NCBI GenBank assembly: GCA_964508185.1
Contig: CAZDSS010000002.1
Location: 16,442 to 80,441 of the forward strand
DNA: 64,000 bases
Reading direction: 5' to 3'
From: CAZDSS01 sp964508185
GTDB taxonomy: Bacteria; Pseudomonadota; Alphaproteobacteria; Sphingomonadales; Govanellaceae
This document shows, one piece after another, positions 34,366 through 42,427 of this stretch. Under the pieces are notes generated by a model, which worked only from the letters and a program-made list of their open reading frames with translations, did not search any database and was not told the origin of the DNA. A program made the position numbers and the translations under genes. Numbering within the stretch: the stretch's first letter is position 1; each line of letters starts with the position of its first letter.

Positions 34366-35139
34366 TCAATAGGGCTTGATGAGGCTGCCGCCGTCCACGG
34401 GGAAGGCCGCGCCGGTGGTGAAGCGGGATTCTTCGGACGCGAGGAACAGGTTGGCCAGCGCCACCTCCTCCGCCGTGCCGATGCGCTTGATGGCGTGGCA
34501 GGACGCGAAATAGGCGCGAAGCCCATCGGGATCCTCGGCGGCGTCCAGATATTCCTGCAGCATGGGCGTGTCGATCGCCGCCGGATGGACGGAATTGCAG
34601 CGGATATTGTAGCCGCTTTCGGCGCAATGGAGGGCGACGGTCTTGGTGAGATTGTCGAGCGCCGCCTTGCTTGCCCCATAGGCGCAGAGCATGGCGCCGG
34701 TGCGGATGCTCTCGATCGACGAGATGTTGATGATGGAGCCGTAGCCCGACCGCTTCATGGCCGGGATCGCGTATTTGCAGCCAAGGAACGCCCCTTCCGC
34801 ATTGGTCAGCTGATGGTCGCGCCATTCTGCGAGGTCGATCTCCTCGATGGTGCCGGGGCGGCTGATCCCGGCGCTCTGCACCAGGACATGGAGGGCGCCG
34901 AAGGTCCGCTCCACTTCCTCGATGGTCCGGATCCAGGAATCCTCCGCCCGCACGTCGAGGGGAAGCTCGATCGCGCCGTCGCCAAGCTCCGCCGCAAGGG
35001 CCCGGGCCCGTTCCCGGTCGATGTCTCCGATCGCGACGCGCGCGCCCTCGGCATGGAACAGGCGCACCGTCGCCTCCCCGATCCCCGATGCGCCGCCGGT
35101 GACCAGCGCCACCTTGTCCTTGAGCCTGCCCTGCGTCAT
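34366..35139 (-). CDS. Short-chain dehydrogenase/reductase (glucose/ribitol DH-like)
   Basis: A 257-residue classical SDR: VTGGASGIGEATVRLF near residue 14, a GDIDRERA loop suggesting NAD preference (acidic after strand 2), QSAGISRPG near 90, and catalytic SSIES...YGASKAAL near 145-165. It converges with the cytochrome gene and follows the PepSY gene. Substrate unknown; it is probably not part of the oxidase operon. Confidence 0.9.
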   Translation of the reverse strand: MTQGRLKDKVALVTGGASGIGEATVRLFHAEGARVAIGDIDRERARALAAELGDGAIELPLDVRAEDSWIRTIEEVERTFGALHVLVQSAGISRPGTIEEIDLAEWRDHQLTNAEGAFLGCKYAIPAMKRSGYGSIINISSIESIRTGAMLCAYGASKAALDNLTKTVALHCAESGYNIRCNSVHPAAIDTPMLQEYLDAAEDPDGLRAYFASCHAIKRIGTAEEVALANLFLASEESRFTTGAAFPVDGGSLIKPY

Positions 35140-35241
35140 TGAAGCCTCCTTCTGTCTTTCGCTGAGGCTTCCTTTGTACCCCGCGCCCCGACTGCCACCA
35201 AGGGTAGTTCTGGCGGTCCCGGCGGCGGAATCGCGCGCGGC

Positions 35242-36315
35242 TCAGCGCCGCATGGCCGCCCGCGCCCGCCACAGATAGATGCCGAGGCAGACCATGGAAA
35301 CCAGCCAGATCGCGATGACGAGCACGATCACGCGCCCGATGGTGCCCACATATTCCCCCGTATGAATGGGGTAGATGGCGTTGAGGAAGGCGGGCCCCGG
35401 CCCTTCCTTCAGGGCGTCATGATCGGCGAGAATCTGGCCGTTCGCCGCATCCACATAGACCTGCGTGGTGCCGAAGATGCGCCGCGGCTCCTCCGGCTGG
35501 CGGATGGTGACGCGGTACCAGTAGGCGTCGGCCCGCGGCATGGTGAGGATCGAAAGCCGCGCCCCCGGATAGCGGGCGAGCGCCGTCTCGATCGCCGCGT
35601 CCGGCGAGACCGGCACGGCGGCGGGATCGCCGGTGCGGGTGACGGTGGGCGACGCGCTCACCGGGCCGAGCCAGTCATAGAGCGGCCCGCCCCAGACCTG
35701 GAGGATACCGGTGGTAACGATGAGGATCGCCGGAATGCCGAGCCACAGGCCGAGCGCGCGATGCCAGCCATAGGCCTTGGCGGCGCCGCCCTTCGCCTTT
35801 GCCGGCGCGAGCGCCCTTCCCCAGCGCCCCGCCTGCGGCCAGGCGAGCTTGAGGCCAAGGATCAGGTTGGTGAGCAGCAGAAAGCCGCTCGTTCCCACGA
35901 GCCAGGCGGACCATTCGCCGGCGAACATGGTCTCGTGCCAGGTATGGGCGATCTTGAGGATGCCCGCATTCAGGAAATCGTGGTTCGACGGCCGCTCGCG
36001 GAGCACGGCGCCGTCGCCGTCCACATGGCGGATGCGGGACTTGCCCTCCCCGTCCACGAGATAGATGTCGAAGCGGTCGGGATTGCCGCGGCTTGCATAG
36101 ACATAGGGAATGCGGCGGTCGGGATTGTCCGCCTGGGCCTCGGCGATGGCGCGCCCGAGGGCGGCGACGTCCAGCGGATGGGTCTCCCGGTCGATCGACG
36201 CCTGATCGAGCTCTCCCTGGAATACGAGCAGGGCGCCTGTGAGGCCCTGCAACAGCCAGAAAATGGCAAGGATCACGCTGAGCCAGCGATGAATGCGACG
36301 CAGGTTGTTCTTCAT
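35242..36315 (-). CDS. PepSY-associated membrane protein
   Basis: A 357-residue protein with four membrane segments (residues ~10-30, ~135-155, ~185-205, ~325-345) and PepSY-type periplasmic loops (VYVDAANGQILADHDALKEG near 290). HRWLSVILAIFWLLQGLTGALLVF is the diagnostic first helix. Family members are often next to siderophore receptors and are linked to reductive iron release or membrane electron transfer. It lies downstream of the amidohydrolase cluster headed by a siderophore-type receptor, which supports an iron role here. Confidence 0.88.
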   Translation of the reverse strand: MKNNLRRIHRWLSVILAIFWLLQGLTGALLVFQGELDQASIDRETHPLDVAALGRAIAEAQADNPDRRIPYVYASRGNPDRFDIYLVDGEGKSRIRHVDGDGAVLRERPSNHDFLNAGILKIAHTWHETMFAGEWSAWLVGTSGFLLLTNLILGLKLAWPQAGRWGRALAPAKAKGGAAKAYGWHRALGLWLGIPAILIVTTGILQVWGGPLYDWLGPVSASPTVTRTGDPAAVPVSPDAAIETALARYPGARLSILTMPRADAYWYRVTIRQPEEPRRIFGTTQVYVDAANGQILADHDALKEGPGPAFLNAIYPIHTGEYVGTIGRVIVLVIAIWLVSMVCLGIYLWRARAAMRR

Positions 36316-36424
36316 GGGGTCAGTCCCCTTTTCCTTTCAAGCGTCGGTCGAGATTACCGGGTCGCCCCGGATCCGTCTTGACGAGCAGGGCCGAATTTTA
36401 TCGCAATCGGGCCGCGCCCGTTCA

Positions 36425-39400
36425 TCAATTCGTGAGCCCGTCCTCGCCATGGAACCAGAGGGGCGGCAACGGCTTCTGGCGCGGCCAGACCTCGTCCAGC
36501 GTGTTGCCGTCATAAAGCCGCCCGTTCTTCATGACGAACTCGATCGCGCGGGCATGGCGCACGTTTTCAAGGGGGTTGCGGGTGAGAACGAGTAGATCGG
36601 CGTATTTCCCGGGCTCGATGCTGCCCATCTGCCGCCCGCGCCCGATCATGGTGCTGGAGCCGAGGGTCGCGATCCGCAGCACTTCGTGAGGTGTCAGGGC
36701 CGAGGCCAGCAGTTCCATTTCCCAATGCATGGCGACCCCCTCGAACTCGCTGTGGCTCCCGGCGCCGACGATGCCGCCGTTGCGGACGATCTGCGCCACC
36801 GCCTTCGCGTAATGGGGATAGGCGTAGCGGTCGTCGCGGAAGATGGTGAGCCGCTGGCTTTTCTCGTCGATATGGAAGCGCGGGAAGAAGCGGCGGACCT
36901 TGGGGTCGTTCGCAAGGTCGTCCTTCAGGGTCATCAGGTGCAGGCCCGCGACCCCGTCGCTGATGTCGAGCGTCGGGCTGTAGCCCGTTCCCGTTGCGCG
37001 GAACATCTGCACCACGTCGTCGCCGAAGGGTGTGGCCGGGATCGCATGCTCGACCCCCGCATAGCCGTCGATCACCATGGTGAGATCGAGCTTGAGATTG
37101 CTCGCCCCCTCGGTCGTCGGCATCAGCTTCATTTCCCGCGCAACATTGGCGAACCACTGCCGCACCTGCCGGTTGCCGACGCGGTACTGCTTCAGGTTCT
37201 GCACGCGGTAATGATCCCGGTAGCGGGTGAGCACGTCGCGCACCTGCTGCTCGGACCTGAATTCGTTGAAGGAGAAGACGGCGGGCCCCGTGGAATAGGC
37301 GCGAAGCCCCGTCATCATCCCCGCCGCCAGCATGTCCTCGTAGGGCAGCATGTCGATGGTGAGCGGCGACACATCGAGCCCCGCGGTCACGCCGAAGGCG
37401 AGGTTGGCGAGGAAGGCGTAATTTTCCAGATCCAGCACCCGGCGGCGGATCTCCGCCCAATGGGCGTGACTGTCCACGAGCCCCGGCATGACGAAGCGGC
37501 CCGAAAGATCGCGCAGCTCCGCCCCCTCCGGCACGGGGAAGGATCCGCGGGAGCCGATGGCCGCGATGCGATTGTCGCGGATCAGGATGTCGGCGTCATG
37601 GATCACCTCGTCGCCCTTCATGGTGATGGCGGTCGCGCCGCGAAGGAGGAGCAAACCCTCCGGCTTGTCGCGCGGCATCTCCACGACGGCGACGAAACTC
37701 TGCGTGCTGCGGGCGATGGTGTCGTTCGTCTCCGGCGGGCCGGAGAAATCGATGCTCGCGAGCGGACGGCGGTAGAAGCTCGACCCCACCGCCCAGGTGA
37801 TTGTGCGCCCGTCATCCGCCCAGTTCATGAAATCGGCGCCGACGGTCGTGAGCTGGCGATGGGCGACCGCCGCGCCGCCCACATCCGCTTCCACCGCCGC
37901 GCCGCTGAGCGGCGGCATGGCGACGAGATATAGCTGCGACCGGATCTGGGCGAGCAGCCATTTGCCGTCGGGGCTGAGGCGCAGATCGAAGACGGGGACG
38001 CGGCCTTCCTCGAAATAATATGCGGGGCCCGTCACCTTCACATGCCGCCGCCGGTCGGAGCCGTCGGGCCGGAAGGAGGTGAGTCCTTCCGCCGCATGGA
38101 TGAAAACCCGGTCGGCGTCCCTCGTGAACTGCGCCGGGCCGCCGAAGGCGCCGCTTGCGATCCGCTCCGCCCGCCCCGTTTCCAGATCGATGCGGACGAG
38201 ATCCGCCTGGCGAAACGCGCCATATTCCATGCGGCTGTGGAGCCGGGCATGATGGCTCGACCGCAGGACCATCACGCTCCGCCCGTCGGGCGTGAAAACG
38301 GGATCGCTGTAATAGGCGGCATCCTGCGTGAGGCGTTCGGGCGTCCCGCCGTCGCGGGCGACGCGCCACACATGCCCCCCGTCCCGCGCCGTCCAGGTGA
38401 CGAAGGTGACCTGTTTTCCGTCCGGCGACCAGGCGGGCTGGAATTCGGGAAGATCGCCGTCGGTGAGACGCCGCGGCGTCGCGCCGTTTGCCGCAAGATC
38501 CATGGCGTAGATCCGCGCGAAGGCGGAAAAGACCAGAAGCTTGCCGTCGGGCGACTGGCTGGGGTTGCGGATGAGGCGGGCGCGCACCGGGCCCTCGTCG
38601 TCCGCAAGCTCGCGGCGGAGCGATGGGCCCGCCACAAGCCGCACATCCGCCGTGAAGGGAATGACCGTGGCCTCGCCGGTATCAAGGGCCACGCGCCGGA
38701 TGCGCCCCTCATGGGCGAAGATCACGGCCTCCCCGTCCGGCGTGAAGGCGTAGCGGGGAATGAGGTCGAGGGTCGGCCAGCTTTCCTGCTCGTCCATCTG
38801 CACGGGATAGGCGACGAGCCGGTCGTCCCCCGTCTCGAGATCGCGAAGCCTCAGCGCCGTGCCGTCCTTGAGCCGCGTCGCATAGAGCAGCTTGCGGCCG
38901 TCGCGGGACAGCACCGGGCGCATGGCGCTCCCCTGCGCGGTCACCACCGTCTCCTCGTCGCCGGTCGCAAGGTCACGGCGCTGGATGGACCAGAGGGGCA
39001 GCGCATCGCTGCTCGCGAAGCGGCCCGCCTTGCTGGCGTAATAGACATGCCGCCCGTCGGGAGAGGCCGCGACCCCGAGGGCGTTGCGTCCGTTCTCGCG
39101 GAACACGGGAAGGCCCGTGCCGCCCGCCACGTCATAGGCCCAGATCTCGAACAGGCCGCGGTCCGGCCGGATGCGCGAGACATAGACGAAGCGACCGTCC
39201 GGCGACCAGGCGGGCGACGTGAACTCCGTATTGTCGTCGATCTGGGAAAGCTGGCGCGGATTGCCGCCGTCCGCATCCGCGATCCACAGGTTTTCGTTGC
39301 CGCTGCGGTCGCTGACGAAGGCGATGCGCCTGCCGTCGGGCGAAAAGACCGGCTGGGATTCGAAGGCAAGGCCCCTGAGGATCGGTCGGGCCTTGCCGCC

Positions 39401-39619
39401 ACTCGCATCGACGGCATAGATGTCGCCCAGCATGTCGAAGATGATGCTGCGGCCGTCGGGCGACATGTCGAGCCACATCCAGGTGCCCGTCTCCGTGGTG
39501 AAGCGGATCTCCCGCGTGTTGCGGAGCGGCAGCGGATCCTCGGCGGCGAGGCCCGAAACCGGCAGCAGGGCGGCCGCCGCAAGACACAGGATCCGCGTGA
39601 AGGGCAGGATGCGCATCAT
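36425..39619 (-). CDS. Exported TolB-propeller/amidohydrolase fusion protein
   Basis: A 1064-residue protein. A signal peptide (residues 1-25) precedes about ten PD40/WD40-like blades between ~35 and ~620, each marked by SPDGR/SPDGK-type repeats. An amidohydrolase domain covers ~660-1050, with VMPGLVDSHAHW (HxH metal site) near 715 and a closing SIEPGKYADLLVL. In the position of the usual metal Asp the chain reads GAGSHSE. It follows two other exported amidohydrolases. A periplasmic imidodipeptidase/prolidase-like activity on peptides is plausible from related fusions. Confidence 0.87.
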   Translation of the reverse strand: MMRILPFTRILCLAAAALLPVSGLAAEDPLPLRNTREIRFTTETGTWMWLDMSPDGRSIIFDMLGDIYAVDASGGKARPILRGLAFESQPVFSPDGRRIAFVSDRSGNENLWIADADGGNPRQLSQIDDNTEFTSPAWSPDGRFVYVSRIRPDRGLFEIWAYDVAGGTGLPVFRENGRNALGVAASPDGRHVYYASKAGRFASSDALPLWSIQRRDLATGDEETVVTAQGSAMRPVLSRDGRKLLYATRLKDGTALRLRDLETGDDRLVAYPVQMDEQESWPTLDLIPRYAFTPDGEAVIFAHEGRIRRVALDTGEATVIPFTADVRLVAGPSLRRELADDEGPVRARLIRNPSQSPDGKLLVFSAFARIYAMDLAANGATPRRLTDGDLPEFQPAWSPDGKQVTFVTWTARDGGHVWRVARDGGTPERLTQDAAYYSDPVFTPDGRSVMVLRSSHHARLHSRMEYGAFRQADLVRIDLETGRAERIASGAFGGPAQFTRDADRVFIHAAEGLTSFRPDGSDRRRHVKVTGPAYYFEEGRVPVFDLRLSPDGKWLLAQIRSQLYLVAMPPLSGAAVEADVGGAAVAHRQLTTVGADFMNWADDGRTITWAVGSSFYRRPLASIDFSGPPETNDTIARSTQSFVAVVEMPRDKPEGLLLLRGATAITMKGDEVIHDADILIRDNRIAAIGSRGSFPVPEGAELRDLSGRFVMPGLVDSHAHWAEIRRRVLDLENYAFLANLAFGVTAGLDVSPLTIDMLPYEDMLAAGMMTGLRAYSTGPAVFSFNEFRSEQQVRDVLTRYRDHYRVQNLKQYRVGNRQVRQWFANVAREMKLMPTTEGASNLKLDLTMVIDGYAGVEHAIPATPFGDDVVQMFRATGTGYSPTLDISDGVAGLHLMTLKDDLANDPKVRRFFPRFHIDEKSQRLTIFRDDRYAYPHYAKAVAQIVRNGGIVGAGSHSEFEGVAMHWEMELLASALTPHEVLRIATLGSSTMIGRGRQMGSIEPGKYADLLVLTRNPLENVRHARAIEFVMKNGRLYDGNTLDEVWPRQKPLPPLWFHGEDGLTN

Positions 39620-39628
39620 CAGGACACC

Positions 39629-40918
39629 TCAGCGATAGGCGGGCGGCAGTCCGGAATTCCGGTTCTTCGGGTGATAACGGTCGCGAAGCTCCGTTTCACG
39701 GGTCTTCAGCGATACGGGCGTCCCGCCGACGATGACTTCGACAGGCGCGCTCGTCACCTCCAGCGGATCGCCGTCCCAGATCACGAGATCGGCCGCGTGG
39801 CCTGCGGCGATGACGCCCGCGTCCGCCATGCCCCAGATCTTCGCAGCGTTACGGGTGAGCGCCGCAAGCGCCGCATCCCAGGGAAGGCCGTTCGCGACCG
39901 CGATCCCGGCGCTTTCGCGGGGACTTGCGCCCGCATGGTAGGTCATGTTGATGCCGGAATTGAAGAAGGCGATCGTCACCCCCGCTTCATGGAGCATCGC
40001 CGCATTGTCGCGCCGCGCGCCCATCTGGTCGAAGCTCGTGGGCAGATTGTCGGCGGGATCGATCACCACCGGAATGTTCCTGGCGGCAAGCAGGTCCGCG
40101 ACCCGCCAGGCCTCCGCCGCCCCGACGAGGATGACGCGGATGCCGTAGTCGTCCGCAAGGCGCACCGCCTCGCGAATGTCCGACTCCCGATGGACGGAAA
40201 GGGCGAGCGGGATTTCCCCCTTCAGCACCGGCTGCAGGGCTTCGACATCGATCTGCCGCAAAAACTGCTCCCCGCCCGGACGGTTGCGGAAGACGCGGAG
40301 GAAACTGCCCTGCGCGCGCGCCTCGTCGAAGGCGCGGCGGATCATCTGCCATTCGGCGCTTCGCGACCGGTCGCCCTCGCCCGTGGTGCCGCCGCCGACG
40401 GCGGCGAAGAGCGCGATTTTCGGCCGGTCCAGAATGTCGGACCCGGGCAGGAGGCGGAGACCGGCGCCGAAGCCGAGAAAGGGCGTTCCCGTCTGGCTGC
40501 TCGGCGCGGCGACGGCGCGGGTGAGCCCCTCCGCCCGCGCGATGGGGATCGCGACGGATGCGGCATTGATGCCGTATTGCACGTCGAAGGCGATGCCATA
40601 GCCCTGCGCCCCCTGGGCGTGGTCCACCGTATCTTCCGCATTCCCCACCTCGACGAGGCCGAGGCGGGTGAGCGAATTCGTGAGGCCGGGGGTCACGAAC
40701 CTTCCCCCCGCATCGATCACGCGGGCATCATCCGGAGCATCGGTTTCTGTACCCACCGCCGCGATCTTTCCATCGCGAATGACGATCGTCGCGTCATCAA
40801 GCGTGCCCCCGTCGGTCATGGTGACGGCGCGGGCATGGGTGATGACGACGGTTTCCGCCGCGGCGGGAGCGGACGCGAGAAGAAGGGCCGTGGCCAGGGC
40901 CGCAACACATGTCCTCAT
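39629..40918 (-). CDS. Exported amidohydrolase-superfamily protein lacking the HxH motif
   Basis: A 429-residue protein with a signal peptide ending APAAA. Amidohydrolase layout is clear (VVITHARAVTMTDGGTLDDATIVIRDGKIAAVG; closing GHAADLVIWDGDPLEVTS), but where the metal-binding HxH should be, near residue 80, it reads VTPGLTNSLTRLGLVEV. It is thus probably metal-free or metal-poor. It overlaps the upstream amidohydrolase by ATGA, and the two may form a complex with one active partner. Confidence 0.87.
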   Translation of the reverse strand: MRTCVAALATALLLASAPAAAETVVITHARAVTMTDGGTLDDATIVIRDGKIAAVGTETDAPDDARVIDAGGRFVTPGLTNSLTRLGLVEVGNAEDTVDHAQGAQGYGIAFDVQYGINAASVAIPIARAEGLTRAVAAPSSQTGTPFLGFGAGLRLLPGSDILDRPKIALFAAVGGGTTGEGDRSRSAEWQMIRRAFDEARAQGSFLRVFRNRPGGEQFLRQIDVEALQPVLKGEIPLALSVHRESDIREAVRLADDYGIRVILVGAAEAWRVADLLAARNIPVVIDPADNLPTSFDQMGARRDNAAMLHEAGVTIAFFNSGINMTYHAGASPRESAGIAVANGLPWDAALAALTRNAAKIWGMADAGVIAAGHAADLVIWDGDPLEVTSAPVEVIVGGTPVSLKTRETELRDRYHPKNRNSGLPPAYR

Positions 40919-42333
40919 CGCCGCCCCTCCCCGGCAAAGCCCAGCTCAAGGTCTGAGCCCGGCTGAAACGCCGGATCCGCCCGGTCATAGACAAGGGCGC
41001 CGTCGATATAGACCTGATCGGCCTTGCTGTAGGTGCTGAAGGGATCGCCGGACCAGACGACGAGGTCGGCATTCTTGCCCGGCTCGATGGAGCCGATCCT
41101 GTCCTCGAGCCCGATGAGGCGGGCCGCATTCAGCGTTACCCAGCGGATTGCATGCTCGCTCGGGATATCAAGCCCGGCGCGGCGCCCCGCCGCCATGGCC
41201 TTGGCCGCTTCCAGATTGAGCCGCTGCCCGACGACAGGGGAATCCGAATGCATGGCGGCGCAGCCGCCCGCGGCGTCGAGGAAGGCCGCATTCTCGCGGA
41301 TGCCGTCGATCCCTTCCATCTTGAAGCCCCACCAGTCGGACCAGACGGCGGCGCAGATTCCCTTTTCGGCAAGCAGGGGCGCGATCTTGTAGGCCTCCGT
41401 CGCATGATGGAAGGCCGCAAGGCGCAGGCCGAACTCGGCCGCCACGTCCATGACGTTCGCCATGTCGTCGGCGCGGTAGCAATGGACATGGACCCGGATT
41501 TCACCCTGAAGCGCCCGCGCGAGGGTTTCGAGCCTGAAGTCCCGGGCGGGCGGCGGATCGTCGTCCCCTTCGGCAAGCTCCCGCCGGTATTCATCCCACT
41601 TGGCCATGTATTCGCGCGCCGCCTGCAGCGCCTGGCGCATGCCGGCGACGACACCCATGCGGCTTCCCGGCGCCATGCCGCGCAGCCCATAGTTGTATTT
41701 GGGATTTTCCCCGCAGGCCATCTTGAGCGGCACCGGCGCGCCGGGGAATTTTCGGTCCTGCACGGTCACCGTCGGCACGTTCTTGAGGACGACGCCCCGG
41801 CCGCCGAAGAGATTGGTGGAGCCGGGCAGGATCTGCAGCGTGGTCACGCCCCCTTCGAGCGCGCGGACGAAGGCCGGATCCTGGGCGAAGATCGCGTGCT
41901 CGGCGAAGACATGGGCGGTGTTGGGATCGGTGCGCTCGTTCACGTCCCAGGACTTGAGCTCGAGCGGCGTGATGGGAAGCGGCGCGTTGCCGAGATGGGA
42001 ATGAGGGTCGACGATCCCGGGGGTGAGCCACCGTCCCGCGCCGTCGATGACCTCGACGCCGGCCGGGATCTCGAGATCCGCGCCGATGGCCGCGATCTTG
42101 CCGTCCCGCACCAGAACCGCGCCCTTCTCGATGCGACCGCCCGCGCCGTCGAGGATGGTGACATTGGTGATCGCAAGGTCATGGCGGGGAAGCGGCGCAT
42201 AGGTGCTGGGGAACGGGTCCGGATCGAAGGGAAAGAGGTCGTCCGCCATGGCTTGGCCGGTCAATGCGGCAAGGATCAAAACCGCTGCCGCCACATGTCC
42301 CACCGCGCGCCCCCTGAGCTTTTCCTCCGTCAA
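40915..42333 (-). CDS. Exported amidohydrolase (HxH present)
   Basis: A 472-residue protein. The N-terminus has a hydrophobic stretch to AMADD, consistent with export. Metal site HSH occurs in LTPGIVDPHSHLGN near residue 112, His residues in IRVHVHCYRADD near 283 and AFHHATEAYK near 312, Asp in AAMHSDSPVVGQRL near 365, and a closing IGSIEPGKNADLVVWSGDPF. The layout is of imidazolonepropionase/prolidase-type amidohydrolases. It lies 95 bases after the siderophore-type receptor gene and begins a chain of three such enzymes. Confidence 0.88.
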   Translation of the reverse strand: MTEEKLRGRAVGHVAAAVLILAALTGQAMADDLFPFDPDPFPSTYAPLPRHDLAITNVTILDGAGGRIEKGAVLVRDGKIAAIGADLEIPAGVEVIDGAGRWLTPGIVDPHSHLGNAPLPITPLELKSWDVNERTDPNTAHVFAEHAIFAQDPAFVRALEGGVTTLQILPGSTNLFGGRGVVLKNVPTVTVQDRKFPGAPVPLKMACGENPKYNYGLRGMAPGSRMGVVAGMRQALQAAREYMAKWDEYRRELAEGDDDPPPARDFRLETLARALQGEIRVHVHCYRADDMANVMDVAAEFGLRLAAFHHATEAYKIAPLLAEKGICAAVWSDWWGFKMEGIDGIRENAAFLDAAGGCAAMHSDSPVVGQRLNLEAAKAMAAGRRAGLDIPSEHAIRWVTLNAARLIGLEDRIGSIEPGKNADLVVWSGDPFSTYSKADQVYIDGALVYDRADPAFQPGSDLELGFAGEGRR

Positions 42334-42387
42334 CGAACCGCCCCCCTTCGGATCTTCGCCAAAAACAGCCGTGGCCCGGAAACAATT

Positions 42388-42417
42388 GTGGCGTGGATCA
42401 TATCAGATCCACGCCAC
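42388..42417 (-). other. Intercistronic hairpin after TonB receptor gene 3
   Basis: A perfect 12-bp stem, GTGGCGTGGATC (42388-42399) against GATCCACGCCAC (42406-42417), with a 6-base loop and no U run, located between the receptor stop and the first amidohydrolase gene. It occupies the same position as the hairpins at 12534 and 27547. Confidence 0.7.
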
Positions 42418-42427
42418 CCGTGCAGGA

